From Leptobrachium leishanense (Eukaryota > Chordata > Amphibia > Anura > Megophryidae), in NCBI GenBank assembly GCA_009667805.1, contig CM019066.1, positions 5,394,001 through 5,458,000 of the forward strand: a stretch of 64,000 nt of DNA, read 5' to 3'. The notes below the pieces were generated by a model. It did no database searches. It was not told the origin of the DNA and was given only the letters and a program-made list of their open reading frames with translations. How positions within the stretch are numbered: position 1 is the stretch's first letter; each line of letters starts with the position of its first letter. Positions 33,664-44,690 of the stretch are shown here, in pieces. A program made the translations under genes and the position numbers.

Positions 33664-34863
33664 TGTGTATTTATTATTATTATTATTATTATTTTATTAT
33701 TATCCTTTATTTAGCGCCACAAGTTCCGCAGCGCTTTACAAGATCAGTGTACAAGGGGTTGATACATTGGAATACCACACATTGGATGATACGGCCTGAT
33801 TCAGGGGGTCACTGTTCCCAAGGGAACTTACAATATATGAGATGTACAAGTATTTTGTGACTTTGGTGCATCCATATCGTTAGGTGTCTTGCCCAAGGAC
33901 ACTCGCTGTTGGCATCTTCTGAGTGGGATCAAGTCGTCTTTTCATGATTCTAGATCAGCGACCTGGTGGTTAGGTTGAACTTGCTTCTCCACAGTTGTAT
34001 TGGAGGGATGTGCCGAATGGGATTTAGACTTACTTCTCCACGGTTGAAGGGTAGAGACGTTACCACTGGACTCCACAGCTGATATTGGGCCCTATTACAT
34101 TCTTCACGCAAAAACGCACGCAGAACGCATGAATTTTTGCGCGAAGCGTTAAACATTAACGCACGTAAATCAACGCTGGTATTACAATCCTCACGCATTT
34201 TTTCATCCGTCAAAAAATAACGCGTGGAAAAACAGACGCGCAAAAATGCGTGCGCAGCAACGTTGCGCGCAGAAATCCGTGTGCGGACTGTTTTTTCACG
34301 CGATTCAGCTAATCAGAATTAAGAACCACGATTGTCTCACGTTAAGTTTTTGCGCCTGTCAAAGTCAATCTGCGCATATATGCTGCATCAATAAAAAAAC
34401 ACGCACAACATCTCAAATTTATTAGTTTGGGTATGTGTAGAATGTGTAACTATACTTTGCTGTGTATTTTTTTTGGCTGGTGTATTTGGTTTCGGCCAGG
34501 TTGATAGAATTTGTCGTTAACACCAGCTTTTAGGAGTTGCTAAAATTATGCGCGCAACAGCTGTGCGTTACAAACTGCGCATAGATTGTAATACCATCCG
34601 CGTACCAGCGCACAAACACATTAGCGCTCACAATGTTAAGTATAGGACGTGCGAAGTACAGTAAGCTTGCGCAGCGTTCGCTCAGGTTGACCCGCGGTAG
34701 ACGTATACGCGCGTTTGTTGTGCTGACATTGTAATACGACGTTCAGCGCAAAGGGTTTTGCCCCTCACGTTAATGCGTTAACGTTCGCGTTACCATTGTG
34801 TGGTAGGCGAGTATGTCCCGTTAGGTGTCTTGCCCACTTACTGGAGAGGTGCTCTGGCCGGGA
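33664..34863 (-). mobile_element. tRNA-derived SINE, second copy, split by an insertion
   Basis: Collinear with 6582-7030: (ATT)n tail at the left, TTAGCGCCACAAGTTCCGC, GTCTTGCCCAAGGACACTCG, GGTAGAGACGTTACCACTGG. After an insertion at 34088-34794 it resumes at GTGTGGTAGGCGAG and ends GCTCTGGCCGGGAT. The resumption point matches the uninterrupted copy, which fixes the insertion limits to within a few bases. Confidence 0.8.
34088..34794. mobile_element. TIR-like element inserted in the SINE
   Basis: About 0.7 kb defined by comparison with the empty SINE copy; ATTG is repeated at both edges. It starts GGCCCTATTACATTC, like the GGGCTCTATTA end at 7785, but the right end does not clearly mirror it. 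The interior is rich in ACGCGTG and TTGCGCG words. No ORF. Confidence 0.55.
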
Positions 34864-35409
34864 TAAACAATAGCCTTTACAGACAGTTACACGGTAAATG
34901 AGATTCTGCTTTCCCAGATAAGAGTTAATTTAGCGGGCGATTTAATTTGAAAATAATAACAGAAATCTCTTCTATGATATACTTTTCTCGCCAACCTTGA
35001 TTCATATTCCTCTTGTGATAATTTTTTCCTTAACAAGTCTGCGTGAACTGGTTTTAATTAAAACAAAATCATAAAGTTATAAGTAAAGCAAGTAATGAAG
35101 CACATTGTGGTGTCTGGCTTACGGTTAAGACAGTATTTAATTGCGTTTGTAGTCTCTTGGCGAATTTCTTCCTATGCAAACAATCAAGCACGTCTTTATC
35201 CCCTGATGTAAGGAGGTTTATTGCTCGCTAGAAATCCGTTATCTGATTTCAATTTGAGTAGAAACTTTTAATCTGCTCTTATACTGGTTTTAACGACTAA
35301 TGATAGCTTCTTAATTCTTCTAATTTTTGGTCAACAAACCTGTACCCTTCCATAAGTATGGACGACAGAATACTCAAAGCACTTTACTAAACTAAACTTA
35401 GGGCTCAAA
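34864..35409. other. Unassigned stretch
   Basis: No gene or repeat family recognised. Confidence 0.4.
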
Positions 35410-35940
35410 TTAACCCTTTCGCTGTGGATGACATGTACGAGATGTCCTCTGGTGCGCACGCTGTGTGTGGAGGACGTCCCCCACATGTCATGGGGTTTCT
35501 GCAGCAAAAGACCTCATTCGTCTGGGTTAAGTGACCTGGTTTAGTGTAAAAATAAAAAATAATAATAAAAATGTCTTTTTTTTTTAAATTTATTAATGCA
35601 GCACTATTGTTCGCTTTTCATTTATAATGTGAACAATGATTCTGCACTAACGAAAAATTTCATTTTTTTTTTCAGTTTTTTCTTTAAAAAAATAGCGTAT
35701 TTTCTCAGAAAATTACAGTAACGATTTCCCATTTCTAATTTTTTTTAACAAGCGTGCCCCGTAGAAAATATAACCACAAAGGTTCGGATGATAAAATGTG
35801 AAAAAAAATTATTTTACACGCAGTAGATGACTGAAATTTGAATGGAAATTCTATTTTATTTACATTTTTTGTCATAGTATTCAGGCAGGACATGTCATAT
35901 ACAGGGTATATAGGGTGGTGTCACTCGGTGCAGTAACTCA
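35410..35940. mobile_element. piggyBac-like element (TTAACCCTTTCGC type), right end unclear
   Basis: Left end TTAACCCTTTCGCTGTGGATG. Interior blocks ACCACAAAGGTTCGGATGAT, GATGACTGAAATTTGAATGG-like and TTTTTGTCATAGTATTCAGG are shared with 62580-62720 inside the piggyBac-like element at 62129. It abuts TIR-family copy F, whose insertion may have removed the right terminus. Confidence 0.65.
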
Positions 35941-35942
35941 TA

Positions 35943-36345
35943 AAGGGTTATTCAGAGAGTGCCCTCTCATTCCCCGCGCTTCCCTGCACTTCGGGGAATT
36001 AAAGTTCCCCACCCTGCGGTGTATTCAGCATTCACCTCAGGGTCCCTGCAGTGCAGGGACAACCCGCCGCAAACCCAACGAACTCTCACCGAAAACCCGC
36101 AGAAGCCGCCGATCACAGCGCAGAGCAGCCACCGGAAAAAGCTGACAAACGTGGTAAAAAAACAAAAAACACAGTTCGCTTGAAAGTTTTAAAAGTGAAA
36201 CGCTGTTTGCAAAAAAACTACTGAACGAAAATGTCTGGAATTTACTTATAAAGTCCAATGAATAATAATAAAAAGGTCTGTTAAAGAAAAATGAAAAACA
36301 ATTTAAAAAAATCTATAAGTAAAGAGACTTTTTACTGCAGAATAA
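35943..36345 (+). mobile_element. TIR-family copy F, 5' half only
   Basis: Starts AAAGGGTTATTCAGAGAGTG and carries CCACCCTGCGGTGTATTCAG, ACGCTGTTTGCAAAAAAACT and GTAAAGAGACTTTTTACTGC, then stops in the core. The right half of the family is missing. Confidence 0.72.
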
Positions 36346-36663
36346 AATAAACTGCCCAGAGGGCAGTCTATTGTTAAGTGACGTGTGCATGAATGTTCAC
36401 CGAAATGAAAGCACAGCAACGTCAAGGAAAGACCATTTGAAAAAATAATAATTCTAATAGCGGGTTGTCTGTGCTTGCAGGGGGTGTGAGCTTGTGTGCC
36501 CAACTGTTGTTGTTGTTTTTATTATTATTATTATTTGGAGTGTGTGATTAGGGAGCGCAATTTTCTTTTTTGTTTTAGTTTATTTAGTAGTGGTTGCTCA
36601 GTGCTCCGAGTGCTTTGTGCTCTGTGCTGGGGTGGGTCTATGCTCAGGGGTTGCTCGGAGGTT
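36346..36663. other. Unassigned stretch
   Basis: No gene. A TTATTATTATTATT tract lies at about 36520. Confidence 0.4.
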
Positions 36664-37452
36664 CGGAGGCTCATGGGACCCCTTAGATTGTAAACTCCTG
36701 GGACCCCTTGGATTGTAAACTCATGGGATCCCTTGGATTGTAAACTCATGGATCCCCTTGGATTGTAAACTCATGGGACCGCTTAGATTGTAAGCTCCTG
36801 GGACCCCTTGGATTGTAAACTCATGGGACCCATTGGATTGTAAACTCATGGGACCCATTGGATTGTAAACTCATGGGACCACTTGGATTGTAAACTCATG
36901 GGATAGAATGTAAACTCATGGGACCCCTTAGATTGTAAACTCATGGGATCATTTAGTTTGTAAACTCATGGGACCCTTTGGATTGTAAAATCATGGGACC
37001 CCTTGGATTGTAAACTCATGGGACCCCTTGGATTGTAAACTCATGGGACCCCTTATATTATAAACCCATGAGTCCATTTAGTTTGTAAGATTATGGGACC
37101 CCTTGGATTGTAAAGTCATGGGACCCATTGGATTGTAAACTCATGGGACCCCTTGGATTGTAAACTCATGGGACCCCTTAGAATTTAAACTCATGGGATA
37201 GATAGTAAGCTCATGGGACCCCTTAGATTGTAAAATCATGGGATAGATTGTAAACTCATGGGACCCCTTTGATTGTAAGCTCATGGGATAGATTGTAAAC
37301 TAATGGGAACCCTTAGATTGTAAATTCATGGGATAGATTGTAAACTCATGGGACCCCTTAGATTGCAAACTCATGGGATAGATTGTAAACTCATGGGATA
37401 GATTATAAACTAATGGGACCATTTAGATTGTAAACTCATGGGACCCCTTAGA
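36664..37452. repeat. 25-bp tandem array, left block
   Basis: About 31 units of GATTGTAAACTCATGGGACC + CCTTG (25 bp), with a shorter variant in which the ACCCCTTA part is lost (GGGATAGATTGTAAACTCAT). The unit resembles the GATTGTAAGCTC phrase common in 3' ends of L2-type retroposons (compare 32433), a possible origin. No coding meaning. Confidence 0.95.
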
Positions 37453-37987
37453 AACATAGAAAAATAGAAACATAGAAAAATGTTGGCAGATAAGAACCTT
37501 TTGGCCCATCTAGTCTGCCCAATTACATGGATACTTTACCTGGATTTATCTTTTGTTTAGGATAGCCTTATGCCTATCCCATGCCTGCTTAAATTCAATT
37601 ACTGTTTTGGCCTCTACCACTTCAACTGGAAGGCTGTTCCATGTATCCACCACCCTCTCAGTAAAATAATGCTTTCTGATGTTACTTTTAAACCTTTGCC
37701 CCTCTAATCTAAGACTATGTCCTCTTGTTTTGCTACTTTGTTTCCTTTTAAATATACTCCCTTCCTCTACCTTGTGGATTCCCTTTACGTATTTAAATGT
37801 TTCTATCATATCTCCTCTGTCTCGTCTTTTTTCCAAGCTGTACATGTTAAGATCATTAAGCCTTTCCTGGTAACTTTTCTCCTTCAAGCCGTACACCATT
37901 TTAGTAGCTCTTCTCTGAACTCTCTCTAAGATGTCTATATCCTTCTGGAGATTCGGTCTCCAGTACTGCACACAGTACTGCACACAG
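37453..37987 (-). mobile_element. CR1-type LINE 3' fragment inserted in the tandem array
   Basis: On the minus strand it ends in GGTTCTTATCTGCC...CATTTTTCTATGTTTC repeats (a short-repeat tail, seen at 37453-37485 as GAAACATAGAAAAAT). It carries the C-terminal part of CR1 ORF2. Its subfamily differs from the CR1 at 16187. Array sequence resumes at TAAAGTCATGGGATAG. Confidence 0.88.
37546..37963 (-). pseudogene. CR1 ORF2 C-terminus
   Basis: Open frame of about 139 aa reading YWRPNLQKDIDILERVQRR, ATKMVYGLKEKSYQERL, NMYSLEKRRDRGDMIETFKY and, near the end, YFTERVVDTWNSLPVEVVEA. These are the conserved C-terminal motifs of CR1 reverse transcriptase (thumb and post-RT region). There is no YxDD palm, so it is a 5'-truncated fragment without enzyme function. 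The ORF continues upstream into array sequence by chance (MSLQSKGSHELTI). Confidence 0.88.
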
Positions 37988-38353
37988 TACTGTAAAGTCA
38001 TGGGATAGATTGTAAGCTCATGGGACCCCTTAGATTGCAAGCTCATGGGACCCCTTGGATTGTAAACTCATGGGACCCCTTGGATTGTAAACTCATGGGA
38101 TAGAATGTAAGCTCATGGGACCCCTTAGATTGTAAACTCATGGGATAGATTGTAAACTCATGGGACCCCTTAGATTGCAAGCTCATGGGACCCCTTAGAT
38201 TGCAAGCTCATGGGATAGATTGTAAACTCACGGGATAGATTGTAAGCTCATGGGACCACTTAGAGCGTAAATTCATGGGACCACTTAGATTGTAAGCTCA
38301 TGGGACCCCTTAGATTGCAAGCCCATGGGACCCCCTAGATTGTAAACTCATGG
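37988..38353. repeat. 25-bp tandem array, right block
   Basis: About 14 further units of the same repeat (CTCATGGGACCCCTTAGATT). It stops at CATGG where the solo LTR begins; one more half unit (CATGGGACCACTTACATTGT) follows the LTR at 39547-39576, showing that the array continued through this site. Confidence 0.95.
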
Positions 38354-39546
38354 TGTCACGACCCCTACGCACGCTGCTGCGAAAGACGCTGGGTTACGCC
38401 ACCCACTATCTGTCTCTACTCACTTCTCTCTCGCAACAGGGCGCAGAGCGCGATACAATGATCCCAAGATTGCAACGCAGTACAAATCTTCTCTTGAAGC
38501 GGGTAATGACTACGTCTCCCACAATCCCTGAGCTCACTTTCCTATTCTGTTAGTTACACTGCCACCAGTCCTCATGGACACTACGCGCGTCGCAATGGGA
38601 GACACAGGGCTAAGCAACAACACTATCTGCCTACCCTAGACTCGGACAGTGACTGCAGACCCCGCAATCCCTGCCGTCCCCGACAACCACAACTCCCAAT
38701 TTCTTATCTAACCGAGCTTAAAGCAAATAGCAATACTCCCAATCTCTTCGTTAGCGTAGATCTCATCAGCCAGCAGCAGAACGTAAATAGATTAGGTTTA
38801 TTTATGATCTAGAACAAAGATATATATAATCACAGTGCATTTGTTACAGGAAAAATTATAGCTAGAATAAATCAATTAGTTACATACCACACAGCAAATA
38901 AAAGAAAAAGGTTAACCACAGAGCATTACTTAAGACAAACTAATCAGTAAGCTAGCATCGGTGCCTCCTGGAGCCTGGAGATAGGAGCATGGACAGATCA
39001 GTCATCTTTCGAATGTACCCCAAGTGATCAGCCATAGCACATGGCCAGTTTTCAGAATTTATACACTTCCTGGTCCTTCCAAAACTCACCCACAAATGGC
39101 CCAGCCTCCTGCACTACATATCCCAGAGTTCCCCTCTCTGGAGCATGCTCAGTATGCTTCGTCGTTAATCTTTAATTGCCCAAAGGTGTCCATCTCCCCC
39201 CAGGGATCAAGGATGTGCTTCCTGTCTTTGAAGATAGGGCCTAAATCTTGGTGCCGGGCTGGATCCCAAGATGCGACTAACAGGCTACACTATATGTCAG
39301 TTCACAAAAGACATTCCATTTTACAGCTATGTGTTATATCTTCCCCCCAGCGGAGAAAGCTAACCATTTTAATTACATTTTAGCACTCACCCTCAACAGC
39401 TGTGGACACAGGGATACGCTTCCCAAATGGTCAGACACAAATATGAATATGACTCTATATGGAGGAGATAGGTATAAACAGGCACATAGACACATATACA
39501 CAGGCAGACCCTTATATAGATAGAAATACAGATCTAATCTGCCACA
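38354..39546. mobile_element. Solo LTR with 5-bp target duplication
   Basis: A 1193-bp block starting TGTCACGACCCC and ending CTGCCACA, with TG...CA termini and the pentamer CATGG on both sides (38349-38353 and 39547-39551). It has no internal coding region, as expected after LTR-LTR recombination. AATAAATC lies at about 38861 on the plus strand and an AATAAA complement near 38799, so orientation is not settled. It is inside the 25-bp array. The family is not recognised. Confidence 0.85.
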
Positions 39547-39576
39547 CATGGGACCACTTACATTGTAAACTCTGGT

Positions 39577-39931
39577 CACTCTCCCAGACAGGCGTGCTGG
39601 CCAGACTGTGGGCCGAGCTGCTGCTCCCTCTGAGCAGGTCCTCTCCTGCATACAGCCCGGAGGGAGGGTGTGATCGCGCGGGGAGGGCGGGCTTTGCAGC
39701 GGCGGCGGGGAGGAGTGTGCAGTGGCAGCGCGCAGGGAGGGCACTGACCGAGCAGCCTTGGGAGTGAGGAGGGGATGGCAGCGGCAGTTTGATGCGCGCG
39801 CAGCCAGCAGTATGTTGGTTGCGCATGCATTCGACACTCCACCGTATTACTGTTTGGTGGTTGGATGCGCGCAGCCAACCGCCGCTGGTTGCGCGTGCAT
39901 GCGCAGAGGCAGCGTGGCGACGGACACGTAG
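39577..39931. other. GC-rich stretch with palindromic part
   Basis: High-GC sequence with CpGs. The second half contains GCGCGCAGCCAAC and GGTTGCGCGTGC inverted motifs, suggesting part of a GC-rich palindromic element. No gene; several overlapping ORFs are fortuitous. Confidence 0.45.
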
Positions 39932-40518
39932 ATTGGAATAAAACGGGAATTTTTTAACATTGAAGCCTATGGGATTCGCCTGAATAAAACCTGCCGAATG
40001 AAACCACCGAACAGCAGGGCATTTCGGCAACTTTTCTGCAGTAAAAAGTCTCTTTACTTGTAGATTATTTTTTTTGGGATCTTTTAGGCATTTTTGAGGA
40101 TTTCTTTTTTTTCTAATCGTAAAATTTTTCTGCAACAGACCTTATTATCATTAATTGGATCTTATATTTGAATTCCAGACATTTTCATTCAGTAGTTTTT
40201 TTTGCAAACAGTGTTTCAAATTTCAAACTTTCAACCGAAATGATTTTTTTTTCCCCACCACGTTTGTCTGCCTGTCGGATTTTTCTGCCGTGTTCGGCTT
40301 GGGTTTTTGCAGCGGTTTCTGCAGGTTTTCGGTGAGTATTTGGTGAGTGTTCTGCGGGTTTGCGGCGAGTATTCCCTGCACTACAGGAGCCCTGCGGTGC
40401 TTGCTGAATATACCGCAGGGTTGGCGAACTAGGAATGGCCGAATCACCCTGAAGTGCGGGGAACTAAAAGTCACCAAACGTGCAGTGACATTTCGAATCT
40501 CTTTGAATAACCCTGTTA
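39932..40518 (-). mobile_element. TIR-family copy G, rearranged
   Basis: 39940-40030 reads in plus orientation (TAAAACGGGAA..TTTAACATTGAAGCC, GGATTCGCCTGAATAAAACC), then at about 40035 it switches to minus orientation (TGCAGTAAAAAGTCTCTTTA through CTTTGAATAACCCTG). The right end is intact and followed by TTA. The left end is missing, giving a fold-back-like junction. Confidence 0.75.
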
Positions 40519-40589
40519 GAGATCCTCTTCACCAAAATAAGAGCTTTGCTTTCCTATGTTTCAAACTTTTGAATCACTTCATTGAATTC

Positions 40590-41160
40590 ACTGCCTCACT
40601 TTCCGTAGATAATATCACAAGTTTGGAAAGCCCCGACTGTCGCATGGTAGACAGCTCTTTTTATGTTTCTGCTACGAACAGCTGCTCTCACATGAAGACA
40701 CATACAGAGATCAACAGAAATAATTGAATGCTTTAGTGGAAGGATTGGGAGAGATTCTATGAAGTCCAATTCAGCTGTGAACGTCAATATCTCTAATGCT
40801 GGTCAATCTTTGACTTCCTCCAGATCAATCTTTGCTGCGTTTAGTTGCCTTCTCATTCTTGTGTTTCTAGTAAAAGCTCACTCTCAGATACCTCACCTTA
40901 TCAAGTGGTTAGCTTTGGAATGGGCACATTAAACTCTTCTTCAGCGGCAGATATGAGACTTCGATTGAACAGCCTCAAACATGGCCGACATGTCCTTGAT
41001 AGTTCTTGATCTGATTTGGAGTTCAAATTGAAAGCGATCAATGCAGTCTGGCATCACCCTCTTAGTTTTTTCTTGCAGACTCGAGAGTCTGGCATTGCTC
41101 GTCACCTGCCAAATTCTTTGTGAACCTGGCTCATCTGTCAACTGCAATTCCATATTTTTC
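40590..41160 (-). pseudogene. Decayed ORF of unknown family
   Basis: On the minus strand a 70-aa open piece (41153-40941) starts MELQLTDEPGSQRIWQV and contains NARLSSLQEKTKRVMPD, RFQFELQIRSRTIKDMS and FEAVQSKSH. Downstream, in other frames, come FNVPIPK-like, MRRQLNAAKIDLEEVKD and FTAELDFIESLPILPLK. The pieces are protein-like, in one direction and interrupted by stops, so this looks like a dead coding region of a transposon or a retrocopy. I do not recognise the family. There are no introns or poly-A that I can see. Confidence 0.4.
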
Positions 41161-41325
41161 TGATACTAGTCGGCCATGTTTATGCACATTTTCCCCTAGG
41201 TGATTGCAAACCTTGTGCAGAAAAAGTCTTATTGCCTCTAGCCTTGTCACCACCTTGTTGAGACATAAACCCCTAGGCTGGGGTCAGACAAGGCCATTTT
41301 GCCACACACAATGCTGTCTGCCTCA

Positions 41326-41430
41326 ATGTAGTATTGTAACTCTGTCTATATTGTGCCCATTGTTCAGCGCCACGGAAAATGCTGGCGCTATATAAATGAG
41401 TATAATAATAAAAAAATAATAATAATTGTA
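41326..41430 (+). mobile_element. L2/SINE-type retroposon tail
   Basis: GTAACTCTGTCTATATTGTG, CAGCGCCACGGAAAATGCTG, GCGCTATATAAATGAG and an (AAT)n tail match the 3' end of the fragment at 32215-32588. Only the tail is present. Confidence 0.75.
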
Positions 41431-41661
41431 CTGAACCTTTCTTTAAGTGGCCTCACTGCTTGTGAACACTCCAGTGTATTGTTGACGGTCTTTTCATTGC
41501 CACTTCAGTTTGGCCAATTAACACATCCCATCTATGGTTTGAAGCATCAAAGAAAGAGCATCTTCAGCAAAAGAGTGCTGATCCCAGAAGATAAGAGAGT
41601 GGTCCGCATACCCAATAAAAATAGCTTTCTTTTTCTTTCTCCGAATGGCTTAGACAATCAA

Positions 41662-41722
41662 CTACAGCGCAACAAAGTTTCGGCAAAATGTCTTTGCCAA
41701 GCTTGACAAAGGCTTTGTGCCG
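41662..41722. repeat. Inverted pair of GCCGAAAC motifs
   Basis: CAAAGTTTCGGCAAAATG...CTTTGCCAAG followed by CTTGACAAAGGC...GTGCCGAAACATTG: two approximately 29-bp arms that are inverted copies at about 24 of 29 positions. Each arm resembles a degenerate hammerhead half (TTGACAAAGGC..GCCGAAAC). Confidence 0.65.
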
Positions 41723-42621
41723 AAACATTGCAGTGCTGTAGTTGTGTTGTCTATTAAATCTGTCTGAAAATGAGGTTGAGTGCCCAGTTCAGTTCTTCTT
41801 TCGTTCTTTGGATGTCTTGAAGGTGGTTGCTCCATTGATCGTGGTGGCACCTGCCTGGCCTTGCACCATGGGAATGCTGCTCTACATTGTGGAATTGTAT
41901 GAGGCCGTAATACTTAACATTAATAATGTTAATCATAACTTCTGAATTGGAATAGGGACCAGTTTCTTTTCTAGTAAATGATAAAGTTTGGGCAATTTTG
42001 TTGGCAAACTCAAAAAAAGGCAACCCCCAAAATGCCTAAATAAAGATCCCTGTATATCCTAAAATCTGAGTTATCCCAAAAGAAAACAAGACTACTGAAA
42101 CCTAAAGGAAGAATAAAGGAGACACACTGTGCCTCGGTCCAAATTTAATAAATCACTTTAAAGAGATATGCCATGTCTCATATAACTTAATTTGGCTGTA
42201 ACTAATGATACAGATTATATATGTTTTTTTCATAAGCCAATATATTGGGGAGGTTAATAGGAGGTTTGAAACGCGTACGGATGAATTAGCATAAAACGAC
42301 AATTTATTGTGAAATAGAATAAAAGAAATGAGATAATGTATCACTTCCTGTAGTTTATGAGCATGAACTGCGGATGAGTCATTGGTTTTTGCTTTGGCCA
42401 GCAAATATAGCAATACATTTTTAATATTAGTTTTGGGGTAAGGAAATTGTCCCCGTGACCCCCTGCTGTCGATATGAAGCCACCTGTGCTACAGACAAAA
42501 CAAATGTAGGTCAAGTCTCATAATGGTCAAGATTTTTAATGGATTTGGAATCTTAAACTAGCAGCTATAAGAGTATTTTATAATTACACAAATATTAGTT
42601 TTTCATGCTTATACTTTATTG
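41723..42621. other. Unassigned stretch
   Basis: No gene recognised. A TTTGAAACGCGTACGG word at 42267 recalls the hammerhead-like 3' core but lacks the other half. Confidence 0.4.
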
Positions 42622-42782
42622 CAGTGTTTCCCAACCTCGGTCATCAAGTACCCCTAACAGGCCAGGTTTTAAAGATCACCTTGGGGAAATGCAGACTGAA
42701 TCCTGCAATCACTGAGCAGCAAATCATATCACCTGTGCTGTGCTTCACATATCTGCAAAGCTGGACCTGAGGACCACTTTAA
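42622..42782. mobile_element. hAT-like MITE, right end lost
   Basis: Starts CAGTGTTTCCCAACCTCGGT and continues with AAGTACCCCTAACAGG, GGGGAAATGCAGACTGAATC and GCTGGACCTGAGGACCACTT. The last part mirrors the first (GGTC.TCAAG), but the terminal CACTG is gone. No ORF. Confidence 0.72.
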
Positions 42783-42861
42783 GATGACAAGTGGTAAGTC
42801 GTATTAACATAAAGTAAATGCTAAGGCACTCCTCATTCACACGTTAGTGTTATTATACACA

Positions 42862-43768
42862 CAGCGTTATTCAAATAGATCCGAACGGCTCCCGAAAGGG
42901 AACAGAATGCTGAAAATCAGTGTTCGGTTACCTTTCTTGGCCATTCGGCTATCCAGAGCTATCCAGAGAGCAGGCAATTCGCCAAATCCTGGTGAATTGC
43001 CTGCACATTCGGTGCCTGTTCGAGGGCAGTGAAATCCCCATAGAGAAGCAATGCTTCGTCTATTCAGAGAACAAAAACCAGCAGTGAAAGGTTCCCGAAA
43101 TGCCCTGTCATTCGGTGGTTTAATTCGGCAGGCTTATTCAGGCGAATCCCATAGGCTTCAATAAAAATATCCCCGTTTTAATTCAATATCTAATAAACCG
43201 TTCATTATACTATTGTGCAGTAAAGAGTCTCTTTATTTATAGATTTTTTTAGGATATTTTAAGCATTTTTCGGGATTTTGTTTTCTTAAAAAAAAAACCA
43301 ATTAATTAAATTTTACTTATTTTTTCTGTAACAGCCCTTTTTATTATCATTCCCTCGACCTCATATGTAAATTTCAGACATTTTCGCTCAGTAGTTTCTT
43401 TGCAAACAGCTTTTCACTTTTCAAACATTCAAGCGAACTGTTTTTTTAATTTATTCACTGCATTTGTCTGCGGCGTCAGCTGTTTCCGGCGGCTGTGCTA
43501 CGTGTGATCGGCTCCTGTTCGGGTTTTTCCGGTGTTTTTGGCGGGTTAATCCAGATGTTTTTGCAGGTTTCGGTGTGCGTTCGCCCTTGTTTTACGGTGA
43601 GTTTTCGGCGGGTTTGCGGCGACCTTTCCCTACAATTCGGGGACCCTGTGGTGCTTACTGAATACACCGCAGGGTCGACGAAATGGGATCGCCAAATCGC
43701 ACCGAATTGAAGAGAACGAAAAGTCACCGAACATGCGGTGGCTTTTCGATTCTCTTTGAATAACCTTG
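42862..43768 (-). mobile_element. TIR-family copy H, well preserved (907 bp)
   Basis: Left end CAGCGTTATTCAAATAGATC, right end GATTCTCTTTGAATAACCTTG, flanked by ACA on both sides (42859-42861, 43769-43771). It is the reverse-oriented counterpart of copy D, with the same blocks in reverse order, including the core CAGTAAAGAGTCTCTTTATT. The ORFs across it are fortuitous. Confidence 0.88.
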
Positions 43769-43771
43769 ACA

Positions 43772-44690
43772 ATCTGGAGATTATTCATATAAAATCATTT
43801 GAATTCGGCACAGTCAGTCACTCGTCCATAATGCCATTGATTCTGAGTAGAAAGAAGACATAATGCTAAGCCAGTGTTTTACCATTTGAACTAATATTCT
43901 AAGTGTCGTGGCTCACGAAGACATTCTTTGAGCGCATACTGTTGTGCTGTGTTTCGAAGTTGATAGACCAGTGTGTCTCAAGTTTGCTTAGTCAGGTTCA
44001 TCTACTCCGACTGTGCTAAACATAATAGCCCCCTGCTTACTTATCCTAGAGGAATACTTGATTGAACCCCCCCCCCCCCCCGTTTACCTCTGAAATAATT
44101 GAGCAGATGCTGCTGACGGCCTCTGCCCTCTTTTTTATTATTATCTTGGGTGAGTTTATTCACTTTTTGTCTCTCGACGCACACAGCTCCTCCTCTTCAG
44201 CTCATGCGCTACCATATCTGGAAGTCCTTGCAGCTTTTCTACGCCATTTGTGTTCTCACGCAAATTGTATAGCGTAGGAAGCTCAAACTGCTTTTCGCTA
44301 CGGTCTTCTATTGTCTACGTACGCAAGTTCGGTAGTACCTGTGCAGAATGATTGATCAGAGATGTGCGCACATGCGCAGAACAAATCCATCATCTGTTAC
44401 TCTCAGAACATTTGCTATTGCAGAGCATGCCTGCATCACTGGTGACTGTCAGCCGGGAAATCCAAAATCCCGGCAGCTGTGACGCTAGTGTGGAAGGAGG
44501 AAACTCCTCCACGTCACCCAGCGATTTCATCAGATCGGAGAGGGAGGGACGAGGGGTGACTTGGTGAGGACTCTACACATCCTGGCCACTTAACCCATCC
44601 TAACCACTTAGCTTTTGTAGAGTGTCCCTTTAATTCACTCCGCAATCACCCAGTTCTCCTGCTTTCTTATCTAATGCTGTAACGCACGGG
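43772..44690. other. Unassigned stretch
   Basis: A poly-C run of about 16 bases lies at 44067. GTGTCCCTTTAATTCAC at 44622 resembles a terminal motif of an amphibian MITE. No gene seen. Confidence 0.4.

Noticed and set aside
36664..38353. Regular 25-bp repeats considered as a CRISPR-like array
   Set aside because: No unique spacers between repeats, units are directly tandem, and the context is eukaryotic.
42260..42290. GAAACGCGTA word like the 3' half of a hammerhead
   Set aside because: No CUGANGA half or pairing stem I upstream within reasonable distance.
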